A model generated the notes under the pieces. The model made no database searches. It worked only from the letters and a program-made list of their open reading frames with translations, and had not been told where the DNA came from. Positions 43,876 to 52,018 of a DNA stretch of 64,000 bases are shown here, in pieces. Position 1 is the stretch's first letter. Each line of letters starts with the position of its first letter. The DNA lies in contig JBKBIP010000014.1 of assembly GCA_046297495.1 (NCBI GenBank), forward strand, positions 75,200 to 139,199, given 5' to 3'. The stretch is from JBKBIP01 sp046297495 (GTDB lineage Bacteria > Planctomycetota > Planctomycetia > Gemmatales > Gemmataceae). A program made the position numbers and the translations under genes.

Positions 43876-45129
43876 ATGAGCCACTCTGTTTCATCAACGG
43901 ACGCGGCTGCTCATACATATGATTCGGCCGAGACACGACGGAACGCCGCTCAACCTCTCGGTTTCCCCCCCGCGGAGATGTCCCCGCCGGTGGAGCCGAT
44001 GGCTCGGCCAACTCCTTTGCCCAAGCGGCCCAAGGGGCGTTGGTTCGTGGGGATCATTTTGCTCGGCGTGTGCGGCGTCGTGGCCTATAGCGTGTGGAGC
44101 GCGTATTTTCGCTACCAGGCTTACGGTACGATTACCGGCCATCTGATTCAGGTGTCCGCTCCTTGGGATGGAGACCTGCGCTACCTGGCGGTGCGTGAAG
44201 GGGACATGGTGCGGCAGGAGCAACTTTTGTTCGTCGTGGATAATATTGAGCTACGCCATAGACATGCACAATTGAACAACGACCTGCGCGTGGCCCAAGC
44301 GAATCTGGAGGCGGAAACCGCCAAACTGAAATGGCAATCCGCTTTTGGCTTGGATCAAACCCAAGGAACCATGACCACTTATTTCCAGGCTTGGGGCAAC
44401 CTGCTGCGCGAACAGGCCCGCTTGGACGAATTGCGCACCGAGTTACGGCGTTCTGAGATTCTTTGGGCCACCCGGTCGATCTCGCAACAGGAATTGCAAC
44501 AATATCAATTCGCCGTCCAAGGGCATGAACACCTGGTTGCCAAACTCCGGGAATCGCTCGTGGAATTGAAGGAACGAGCCGAGCAAGCGGAAGAGTTGTT
44601 AAAGGAGAAGAACAAGTTAAGCACTGGCTTGGAGCAAACGGGCTACCAACAGCTCTTGCCATTCTTCAGCAGAATCGAAGCGCTGGAAGCGGAACGCGCC
44701 CGCATTCAAGAACTTTTGGACCAAGGACAAGTTCGAGCGCCAACTAACGGCTTGGTGGTCAAGACCCAGCATTTCGTGGGAGAACGGTGCCAGAAGGGGG
44801 AGCCGATCTTGACCTTGCTCGAAGAAGGATCGCTGGAAGTCGTCCTGTATCTGCCGCAAGACGCCAGCACGTTGTTAGCCCCCGGGGATGAAGTGGAGCT
44901 GGTGCTAGAACCGTACCCGGAACCGTTGTCCTGCCGCGTGAAGAAATTGGGAGATCAGTTTGAACCAGCCCCAGAACATCTCAAACGGCACTATCGAGAA
45001 GGACAACGGTTACTGCCGGTCAAACTGGAACCCAGCCGTGAGGTGAAGCAGTGGATGGCGCTGCGTGTCGGCGGTGTCGTGAAACTTCCCTACTTTCGGC
45101 CGGACATTATAAGGGCGGAACGTGACTGA
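43876..45129 (+). CDS. HlyD-like membrane fusion protein
   Basis: The protein has 417 residues, with a GGGGGAAG site before the ATG. A Pro-rich cytoplasmic N-terminus (1-53) precedes one membrane segment (WFVGIILLGVCGVVAYSVW). A split lipoyl-type domain follows (TGHLIQVSAPWDGDLRYLAVREGDMV...; VRAPTNGLVVKTQHFVGERC), between them a long periplasmic coiled coil (about 125-290), then a beta-barrel (LYLPQDASTLLAPGDEVELVLEPYPEPL). Such adaptors serve export systems and PNAG/alginate-type polymer secretion. It overlaps the PilZ gene by 8 bp and so belongs with the synthase cluster. No ABC or TolC partner is seen here. Confidence 0.85.
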   Translation: MSHSVSSTDAAAHTYDSAETRRNAAQPLGFPPAEMSPPVEPMARPTPLPKRPKGRWFVGIILLGVCGVVAYSVWSAYFRYQAYGTITGHLIQVSAPWDGDLRYLAVREGDMVRQEQLLFVVDNIELRHRHAQLNNDLRVAQANLEAETAKLKWQSAFGLDQTQGTMTTYFQAWGNLLREQARLDELRTELRRSEILWATRSISQQELQQYQFAVQGHEHLVAKLRESLVELKERAEQAEELLKEKNKLSTGLEQTGYQQLLPFFSRIEALEAERARIQELLDQGQVRAPTNGLVVKTQHFVGERCQKGEPILTLLEEGSLEVVLYLPQDASTLLAPGDEVELVLEPYPEPLSCRVKKLGDQFEPAPEHLKRHYREGQRLLPVKLEPSREVKQWMALRVGGVVKLPYFRPDIIRAERD

Positions 45130-46042
45130 GCATTCCTCGCAACCCGCACAACCCCATCCGGTTGATTCCGGTTCGGATCGGCGCCAGACGCCGCGCGTGA
45201 CCTGGCGGCGGCCGTTGCTGGCCATTCCCATGCTGCCAGACGGCCGACCCGATCCAAAGCGGCAACTCACCGGATTGACAACCGACGTTTCCGCGGGGGG
45301 AATGGGCTTGCAAGTGGAAGAAATGGATCGCCTGCCAACCGCGGATTTGGTCGTGGGGGTAGAGAGCGCCGACGGTCAGCGCCAATTCGCTGGCTTGGCG
45401 GTCCGCAACAAAGAGCGACTAGCCGCCGACGGTGTGCGCATCGGCGGTCAGTTCGAGGGATTGGGCCAAGTGCTGCTGCGTGATGACGTGCTGGCGCCGA
45501 ACTTCATGCCGGAGTCATTGTCCTTTGGCACTCCCTTTCCGGAAGAAGTTCTCGACGCCTGGTGCGAGCTGGGGGTGTTGCAGCCCGCCCTGCTCGACCG
45601 CGTGCAGCTGTGCCCGCGCTGTCAGGGCTTGCCTACCTTTCGCCCTGGTTGTCGGCACTGCGGCTCCGCCCACGTGAGCAACGACCGGCTGATCCATCAC
45701 TTCGCCTGCGCCCATGTCGGCCCGGTCGGTGACTTCGAGACGCCCGCGGGGCTGGTCTGTCCCAAGTGCCGCACGCGCCATCTCGTGGTTGGCTCCGATT
45801 TCGAGTACCTGGCCGGGCCGTATCGCTGCTTGCATTGTCAGTGGAGTGATACGGAATTGGCATCTATTGCCCAATGTTTGCGTTGTGGTTTTCGTTGCCT
45901 CGCCCAGCAGACGCGACTTCAAGACCTGCGAGGCTATCGTGTTCACCGACTGGATCCATTGGCTATCGCGGCACCATCCCGAACAGCTGCTAGCGCTGCT
46001 CTGGGCGCTACTGCTGGCGGACGGTCCGCGCTACGCTCTTAG
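45122..46042 (+). CDS. PilZ + TackOD1-like zinc-ribbon protein
   Basis: The protein has 306 residues, starting with GTG inside the HlyD-like gene's last codons (AAGGGCGG upstream). An N-terminal PilZ domain (about 18-115) has the c-di-GMP motifs RxxxR (RRQTPR) and DxSxxG (TDVSAGGMGL). It is followed at about 160-260 by a cysteine-rich part with the paired motifs CPRCQG, CRHCGS, CPKCRTRH and CLHCQW. The GSAHVSNDRLIHHFACAHVGPVGDF stretch matches TackOD1-type output domains. The protein could bind c-di-GMP and transmit it through a metal-binding output domain. Its last 104 bp overlap the proposed start of the GT2 gene. Confidence 0.8.
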   Translation: MTEHSSQPAQPHPVDSGSDRRQTPRVTWRRPLLAIPMLPDGRPDPKRQLTGLTTDVSAGGMGLQVEEMDRLPTADLVVGVESADGQRQFAGLAVRNKERLAADGVRIGGQFEGLGQVLLRDDVLAPNFMPESLSFGTPFPEEVLDAWCELGVLQPALLDRVQLCPRCQGLPTFRPGCRHCGSAHVSNDRLIHHFACAHVGPVGDFETPAGLVCPKCRTRHLVVGSDFEYLAGPYRCLHCQWSDTELASIAQCLRCGFRCLAQQTRLQDLRGYRVHRLDPLAIAAPSRTAASAALGATAGGRSALRS

Positions 46043-47231
46043 CCGATTAGTCATGGTCGCCTGGGACATGGTTCGGGATACGTGGCTGTGGCTGCGCGGC
46101 GGCAGCGAGCAACCAGAAACATTCTCCTACTGTCCGAGTGTGTCGGTGGTGATCGCTGGCTACAACGAAGCAGATAACATCGAAGCCACCCTGACTTCGC
46201 TGTGGAGGAGTTACCCGCGTTTGGAAGTGATTGTCGTCGATGATGGCTCGGAAGACGGCATGGCTGACGTGGCACGACGTTTCGCGCGCAGCCATCCGGG
46301 GATCATGGTCTTGTCGCGCCGGCGGCGCGGTGGCAAACCATCGGCGTTGAATTTCGGCCTGAATTACGCCACTGGCGAAGTCATTGTCTTCGTCGATGCC
46401 GATTCCCACCTGGGAGAGCAGGCCATCTGGCGCATCGTGCAGCCTTTGAAGGACCCCCAGGTCGGGGCGGTGTCCGCCACGGTGCTCGCGAGGAACACGT
46501 TCACCAATTTGGTGACATGGTTTCAGGCTTACGAATACTTGAACACGATCTATGTCGGTCGGCAATTACTGGCTCGGCTCGGTATCTTGAGCATCGTCTC
46601 CGGCGCGTTTGGGGCGTACCGGCGTGACGTGCTGCGGCGTACTTGTGGGGCGGACGTAGAATTGGCCGAGGATTTCGACTTGGCTCTGAAAGCCCGCAAG
46701 GCGGGTTACGAAATCGCCTTCGCGCCGTTGGCGCAATGCTTCACCAATGTTCCCGATACGTGGAGAGCGTTAATGCGACAACGGCTGCGTTGGGAAGAGA
46801 GCAGCATCTTGCGCCTGGTCTGCCGCAAGCACATTGACATGGCGAATTTTCGCAGCCCGAATTTTCGCTGGCGCAACTTCATGGTGCTGCTGGAACTGTG
46901 GACGTTCAACATCTTTTGCGTCATTGGCATCTGGGCTTACGTGGTTTGGTTCACGTTTGCCGTGCCTGTGGCAGTCTGGGATATGATGGTGGTGACACTC
47001 TATTTTGGCTATGTCGGTTTTGAGCTGGTTCAAGCTCTGTCCGTGTTATTCTACAGCCGCGACTTGCGCCGCGACTTGTGGATCTGCGCCATTTTCCCGC
47101 TGGCGCCCCTGTATCAGCTATTGCTGTTCCTGGTCCGCTCACGGGCCTTGATTGAAGAGACTTTCCTGCGCAAGTCCTACGAAATGAATTACATTCCCGT
47201 CCACGTGCGCGAGACCACCTGGCGATGGTGA
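45939..47231 (+). CDS. processive family-2 glycosyltransferase (PgaC/HmsR-like synthase)
   Basis: The protein has 430 residues from a GTG at 45939 with GAGG five bases upstream; this start includes a needed N-terminal membrane segment (QLLALLWALLLADGPRYAL). An ATG at 46053 just after the PilZ gene is an alternative without that segment. The catalytic aspartates are in VVDDGSED, VFVDADSH and LAEDFDLA, and the QxxRW motif appears as RQRLRWEES. Four C-terminal membrane segments follow. It is a membrane synthase of a beta-linked polymer such as poly-N-acetylglucosamine. Overlap with the PilZ gene indicates coupled expression and control. Confidence 0.88.
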   Translation: MFTDWIHWLSRHHPEQLLALLWALLLADGPRYALSRLVMVAWDMVRDTWLWLRGGSEQPETFSYCPSVSVVIAGYNEADNIEATLTSLWRSYPRLEVIVVDDGSEDGMADVARRFARSHPGIMVLSRRRRGGKPSALNFGLNYATGEVIVFVDADSHLGEQAIWRIVQPLKDPQVGAVSATVLARNTFTNLVTWFQAYEYLNTIYVGRQLLARLGILSIVSGAFGAYRRDVLRRTCGADVELAEDFDLALKARKAGYEIAFAPLAQCFTNVPDTWRALMRQRLRWEESSILRLVCRKHIDMANFRSPNFRWRNFMVLLELWTFNIFCVIGIWAYVVWFTFAVPVAVWDMMVVTLYFGYVGFELVQALSVLFYSRDLRRDLWICAIFPLAPLYQLLLFLVRSRALIEETFLRKSYEMNYIPVHVRETTWRW

Positions 47232-47308
47232 CTTGATGGGCGTGTCCAGGCCTGGATGAAGCCCAAACCTAATCCCGTTTTTTCAACCCTCTTATGGAGT
47301 TCCCCCTC

Positions 47309-48328
47309 ATGCGAACGTGTCTGGTAACTGGCGGCGCCGGTTTTATTGGTAGTCATCTGGTGGAGGCCCTGTTGGCCCAAGGTGAGCGAGTCATTGTCAT
47401 GGACGACCTTTCAACGGGTAGTCTCGATAATCTGGCGGCCGTCCGCGACCATCGCCAGTTGCGTGTCGAGATCGGCGACGTGACCGCCGAGGCGCAGCTG
47501 GCCGAGTTGATCGAGGAAGCCAACGTGGTCTATCACCTGGCCGCCGTGGTGGGGGTGCGTCTGGTTTTGGAAGAACCGGAGCGCACCGTCAGCACCAACG
47601 TCGCCGCCACCGAAGCGGTGCTGCGTCTGACGGCGGCACGGCACAAACCGTTGTTCCTAGCCAGTACCAGCGAGGTGTACGGCAAAAACCCCAAAGTACT
47701 GTTGAACGAAGACGATGACGGCATCTATGGATCGAGTGACAAGACGCGCTGGATCTACGCCGCCGGCAAAGCCCTGGATGATTACCTGGCCCTGAGTTAT
47801 CACCGCCGGACGGGGCTGCCCGTGGTCGTGGGCCGGTTCTTCAACACGGTCGGCCCACGACAGGTTGGCCGCTACGGTATGGTTCTCCCGCGCTTCGTCG
47901 AACAAGCGTTGCGCGGCGAGCCATTGCTGGTGCATGGCGATGGCCGACAGGTCCGCTGTTTCGGCCACGTCGCCGATGTTGTGCGCGGCATCCTCCAACT
48001 CATGGACACGCCCCAGGCCGCAGGTAAGGTGTTCAACCTGGGGAGTGATCAGCCCATCTCCATTCGGCAATTGGCCGAGCGCGTGGCGGCCCGCGTCGAT
48101 CCCCACTTAGAGATTCGCCACATCCCCTACGAGGAAGTATTCGGCCCCGATTTCGAGGACATTCGCCGGCGCGTGCCCGACCTGAGACGCATCCAGACCA
48201 TGATCCAATACCACCCTCGGCACACCCTGGATGACATCATTGACGATGTCCTCGCTTGGAAACGCGCGACGCTCGGACCAACGATTCGGCATCGAGAGTT
48301 TGGAGTTCAGGACTTAGAGACTGTTTGA
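47309..48328 (+). CDS. NAD-dependent sugar epimerase/dehydratase (SDR)
   Basis: The protein has 339 residues; the ATG at 47309 is chosen because GGAG sits nine bases upstream (the earlier ATG at 47294 contains that site). The Rossmann loop is VTGGAGFIGSHLVEALL; the active site shows LASTSEVYGKN and the YAAGK pair (Tyr-x3-Lys). GRFFNTVGPRQVGRYGMVLPRFVEQAL and CFGHVADVVRGI are typical of UDP-glucuronate decarboxylases and UDP-glucose 4-epimerases. It probably makes a nucleotide sugar for the adjacent synthase. The exact sugar cannot be assigned. Confidence 0.87.
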   Translation: MRTCLVTGGAGFIGSHLVEALLAQGERVIVMDDLSTGSLDNLAAVRDHRQLRVEIGDVTAEAQLAELIEEANVVYHLAAVVGVRLVLEEPERTVSTNVAATEAVLRLTAARHKPLFLASTSEVYGKNPKVLLNEDDDGIYGSSDKTRWIYAAGKALDDYLALSYHRRTGLPVVVGRFFNTVGPRQVGRYGMVLPRFVEQALRGEPLLVHGDGRQVRCFGHVADVVRGILQLMDTPQAAGKVFNLGSDQPISIRQLAERVAARVDPHLEIRHIPYEEVFGPDFEDIRRRVPDLRRIQTMIQYHPRHTLDDIIDDVLAWKRATLGPTIRHREFGVQDLETV

Positions 48329-48363
48329 ACTTGTGGGATAATTTATCAATAGGGATCTACGAC

Positions 48364-49773
48364 ATGTCCACCCCTTGGGCTGCTTCATCCAGCACGACGA
48401 ACACCGTCTCCGCTCGTCGTGACCAGGTGCTTGCCATGCACGCGGTTGCCGAGGATTCATCGGCCACCGGCGCGGCTTTGTCCTTGCGGAACGCCATTGT
48501 CCATCAACAAGCCCGCATTGGCATCATTGGGCTAGGGTACGTCGGCTTGCCGTTGGCGCGAGCTTTCGTGGATCGTGAGTTTTCGGTCTTGGGCTTTGAT
48601 GTCGATTCGGAAAAAATCGACCACCTGCGGCGCGGGGCCAGCTACATGCGGCATTTCCCCGACGCGAACGTGGCTGCCATGCGCGCTGGCGGACGCTTCG
48701 ACGCCACCGACCAGCTTGAGCGCTTGGGTGAAATGGACGTCGTCATCATCTGCGTGCCAACTCCCTTGACCCCGACCCGCGAGCCGGACCTATCCTGTGT
48801 GATCAGCGTTGGTCGCTCCATCGCGCAGGGGCTGCGGCGCGGCCAGTTGATCGTGCTCGAAAGCACGACCTACCCCGGCACCACGCGCGATGTGCTGCTC
48901 CCGCTGCTCCAAGAGAGCGGCTTGACCGCGGGAGTCGATTTTTTCTTGGCCTTTAGCCCTGAACGGGAAGACCCCGGCAACCAAACATTCACGACGGCGA
49001 CCATCCCCAAGGTGGTCGGCGGTCTCGATCCGTCCAGCCTCGATCTGGCCGTGGCGTTGTACGGGCAAATCGTGCGTCAGGTGGTGCCCGTCTCCAGTCC
49101 CGAAGTGGCGGAAGCCTGCAAGATTCTGGAGAATACCTATCGCGCCGTCAACATTGCCTTGGTCAACGAATTAAAGATGTTGTACGACCGCATGGGCATC
49201 AATGTCTGGGAAGTCATCGAAGCGGCCAAGACCAAGCCATTCGGCTTTCAGGCCTTTTATCCGGGACCGGGGTTGGGCGGACACTGCATCCCCGTTGATC
49301 CGTTCTACCTGAGTTGGATTGCCCGCAAGTTCGGCATGACGACTCGCTTCATCGAACTGGCCGGTCAAATCAACGTGGCCATGCCGGATTTTGTAATCGC
49401 CAAAGTTGGCGACGCCCTGAACGAGCGCGGCAAACCGATCAAGGGGAGCAAGATCGCCTTACTGGGCATGGCGTTCAAGAAGGACGTGGATGACATCCGC
49501 GAATCCCCAGGGCTGGCGCTGCTCGACCAGCTGCGACGCAAGGGGGCCGAGGTCAGCTACAACGATCCCCATGTCCCCCGGCTGCCGTCCCGCTCCCTGG
49601 AAAGTCAACCGCTAACCCCTGACTATCTGCAAGCCCAAGACGGTATTCTAATCGTCACCGATCATTCCGCCTACGATTGGCCGTGGATCGCCGAGCACGC
49701 AGCCCTGATCGTGGACACGCGCAACGCTACCCGCGCCGTCGCCGGCCATCGAGATAATATCGTCCGGGCATGA
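48364..49773 (+). CDS. UDP-sugar 6-dehydrogenase (WbpA-like)
   Basis: The protein has 469 residues from the ATG at 48364; a start further downstream (48436) is possible. The N-terminal 38 residues are not conserved, then ARIGIIGLGYVGLPLARAF (NAD-binding) and CVPTPLTPTREPDLSCVI follow. The central motif EAAKTKPFGFQAFYPGPGLGGHCIPVDPFYLSW carries the active cysteine. It matches UDP-N-acetyl-D-glucosamine/UDP-glucose 6-dehydrogenases of the WbpA type, which oxidise the sugar to a uronic acid. It lies 35 bp after the epimerase, so the cluster's polymer probably contains an amino-uronic or uronic sugar. Confidence 0.9.
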   Translation: MSTPWAASSSTTNTVSARRDQVLAMHAVAEDSSATGAALSLRNAIVHQQARIGIIGLGYVGLPLARAFVDREFSVLGFDVDSEKIDHLRRGASYMRHFPDANVAAMRAGGRFDATDQLERLGEMDVVIICVPTPLTPTREPDLSCVISVGRSIAQGLRRGQLIVLESTTYPGTTRDVLLPLLQESGLTAGVDFFLAFSPEREDPGNQTFTTATIPKVVGGLDPSSLDLAVALYGQIVRQVVPVSSPEVAEACKILENTYRAVNIALVNELKMLYDRMGINVWEVIEAAKTKPFGFQAFYPGPGLGGHCIPVDPFYLSWIARKFGMTTRFIELAGQINVAMPDFVIAKVGDALNERGKPIKGSKIALLGMAFKKDVDDIRESPGLALLDQLRRKGAEVSYNDPHVPRLPSRSLESQPLTPDYLQAQDGILIVTDHSAYDWPWIAEHAALIVDTRNATRAVAGHRDNIVRA

Positions 49774-49777
49774 GGTG

Positions 49778-49836
49778 CTGGCGCGCGGGAAACGAGCGAT
49801 TGGAGTAGGTGGAATTAGATGAACCCGCCGCGCCAG
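49778..49836. repeat. inverted repeat after the dehydrogenase gene
   Basis: CTGGCGCGCGGG (49778-49789) pairs with CCCGCCGCGCCAG (49824-49836), one extra base, loop of about 34 nt. It sits four bases after the stop. The left arm plus two bases (CTGGCGCGCGGGAA) occurs again at 62548-62561 in another intergenic gap. Confidence 0.5.
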
Positions 49837-49879
49837 CCCGAGAAGTTCTCCCGTCCGGCGTGGCAGGCCAGAGCAAGGC

Positions 49880-51421
49880 TCACACCCAGCCATCCTGAGG
49901 GGCTTCGGCGCCGAACCAGCGTTCGGTGACGACTTTCTTGCGCGTGTAAAAGGCGACGGCGTCGGGGCCATGCGCGTGCAGGTCGCCGAACAGCGACCCC
50001 TTCCAGCCACCAAAGGAAAAGAAGGCCATCGGCGCCGGCACGCCGAGATTGAGGCCGAGCATCCCCGCTTGGACGCGGGCGCGAAATTCGCGCGCCGCCG
50101 CTCCCGATTGCGTGAACAACGACGCCGAGTTGCCATACCGGCTGCGATTGGTCAAGGTGATGGCTTCATCCAGATCACGGGCACGCAACACGCTAACCAC
50201 CGGGCCGAAGATTTCCTCACGCACGATGGACATCTCGGTCGTGGCCTGATCAAACACCGTGGGGCCGACGAAACAGCCGTGCGGCCGCGTCGGCACCGAC
50301 ACTTGCCGGCCATCGAGGATCAGCCGGGCGCCTTCCCCAATGCCCCGTTCGATGGCGTTCAGGATGCGGCGCTGTTGTTCGCTGTTGAGGACCGGCCCCA
50401 TGCCGATGCGCTCGTCCATGCCGTCCCCCAGGGTTAATTCCTGGGCGGCCTGCGTGAATCCCGCCACCACCGCGTTTTGCTCCGACTCGCTGCCGATGGC
50501 CACCAACACGCTCCCCGCCAGGCAACGTTGGCCGGCACAACCAAAACAAGCGCCGATCAGGGCTGGCAGACTCCGTTCCAAATCGGCATCGGGGAGCACC
50601 AGCAGATGATTCTTGGCCCCGCCCAGGGCTTGCACGCGCTTGCCGTGGGCCGCCGCCACGCGATACACCGACTCCGCCACCGCCGATGAGCCAACGAACG
50701 ACACCGCCTGAACAGCCGGATGCGTGATGAGCCGTTCGCTGACTTCCTTCCCCCCTTGCACCACTTGCGCCACTCCTTCCGGCAACCCTGCTTCCATGAA
50801 CAATTCGACCAGACGGGTGGCGGTGAGCGGCGCTTTCTCCGCCGGCTTCAGAATGAAGGTATTGCCGCAAGCCACGGCAAGAGGCATCATCCACAGCGGA
50901 ATCATGGCCGGAAAGTTGAACGGCGGAATCCCCACCACCACGCCGAGCGGCTCCAGGATGACATGGCTATCGACATTGCGTGACACATCGGGGAGAATCT
51001 TGCCCATGAGCTGCGTGGGAATGCCGCACGCGAACTCCACCACGTCCAAGCCCCGGCGAACCGAACCGCGCGCCTCGCTCAGCAACTTGCCGTTCTCCCG
51101 CACGACCAGCTTGGCCAAGTCCGTGAAATGCGCTTCGAGCAATTCCCGATAGCGAAAAAGTATCCGCGCCCGATCCGGGGCGGGCGTCGCTTTCCAGGCG
51201 GGAAACGCCTGGGCCGCCATCGCGCACGCTTCGTCCACCTGTTCCGCCGAAGCCTCACGCACGGCGGCGATTAGCTCTCGGCTATCCGCGGGATTATGGA
51301 GCCAGCGCGTTTGCGCTCCCGCCCCCTCGACCCACTGGCCGCCGATGAGATTGGTGGAACGCACACGCGCCCCGGATGATTCCGACATGGCCACAGCGGT
51401 TTTTTCCAGCAGCGGAGTCAT
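49880..51421 (-). CDS. mmsA: methylmalonate-semialdehyde dehydrogenase (CoA-acylating)
   Basis: The protein has 513 residues from the ATG at 51421, with GAGG eight bases upstream; a start 11 codons later is possible. The aldehyde dehydrogenase nucleophile is in FGCAGQRCLAGS; PFNFPAMIPLWMMPLA, VVQGGKEVSERLITHPAVQAVSFVGS and the C-terminal NLGVPAPMAFFSFGGWKGSLFGDLHAHG are specific for the MmsA/IolA subgroup. It converts methylmalonate semialdehyde to propionyl-CoA in valine or inositol breakdown. It is a single gene with an upstream palindrome, and I see no neighbouring valine or inositol genes. Confidence 0.93.
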   Translation of the reverse strand: MTPLLEKTAVAMSESSGARVRSTNLIGGQWVEGAGAQTRWLHNPADSRELIAAVREASAEQVDEACAMAAQAFPAWKATPAPDRARILFRYRELLEAHFTDLAKLVVRENGKLLSEARGSVRRGLDVVEFACGIPTQLMGKILPDVSRNVDSHVILEPLGVVVGIPPFNFPAMIPLWMMPLAVACGNTFILKPAEKAPLTATRLVELFMEAGLPEGVAQVVQGGKEVSERLITHPAVQAVSFVGSSAVAESVYRVAAAHGKRVQALGGAKNHLLVLPDADLERSLPALIGACFGCAGQRCLAGSVLVAIGSESEQNAVVAGFTQAAQELTLGDGMDERIGMGPVLNSEQQRRILNAIERGIGEGARLILDGRQVSVPTRPHGCFVGPTVFDQATTEMSIVREEIFGPVVSVLRARDLDEAITLTNRSRYGNSASLFTQSGAAAREFRARVQAGMLGLNLGVPAPMAFFSFGGWKGSLFGDLHAHGPDAVAFYTRKKVVTERWFGAEAPQDGWV

Positions 51422-51564
51422 GGTGCAAGCCTCATGTTGGGGTAGATCAATGCGGGGAAAATCGCGGGGCAGGGCTTCGTTGGTCAATATACCCAGAATT
51501 CACGCTGGGGAAACGGGCAAAGCTCCAAATACTTCCGTACCCGATCTCGGCAACGGCGAAGGGG

Positions 51565-51614
51565 GATGGAGCGGTTCGCGCTCGGAGGTCATGGCGTGCG
51601 CGAACCGATCCATC
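51565..51614. repeat. intergenic palindrome, copy 8 of the dispersed family
   Basis: GATGGAGCGGTTCGCGC (51565-51581) faces GCGCGAACCGATCCATC (51598-51614), 16 of 17 paired, 16-nt loop. The outer bases diverge from the consensus (GATGGA for GATTCA). It is 144 bp upstream of the mmsA start. Confidence 0.7.
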
Positions 51615-51723
51615 TCTGCCAGATACGGGACAGCAACAGCAGGTTTAGGTATGCGGGGGAGTGTCATGACTGGGATTGCTGCCTGAAATCGAGAAAACAT
51701 CCCCTTTTCCTCCTACTTTCCTA

Positions 51724-51752
51724 TTGATTGAATAAGTGTATTTGTGTATACT
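51724..51752 (+). promoter_or_regulatory. sigma70-type promoter
   Basis: TTGATT (51724-51729) and TATACT (51747-51752), 17-bp spacer, in an AT-rich island. It points to the FHA/coiled-coil gene and would give a leader of about 260 nt. It is the best promoter match in the window apart from the one near 63.9 kb. Confidence 0.55.
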
Positions 51753-52018
51753 ATACAAAGTCGATTAGTTTCCTTCCTTTCATTGTTCCATTCCACTCCA
51801 CCTCCCCCTTTTCCAGCCGACCAAGCCCCCTGGAAATAGACCCTTCCACCGCGCCGGATTCATCGCCTCGCGCTCGCCAACAGCAGCCCGCCGCACACCC
51901 TTCCTTGGGGGACAACCGCTCTTTCCAAAATCGGCGAAATCGATTCCAATAGCCGCCGGGCGTCGTATGGCCCGAGGCGTTCCCTGATGGAACGACCTAA
52001 TTTGTGCAGGTTGCCGGC

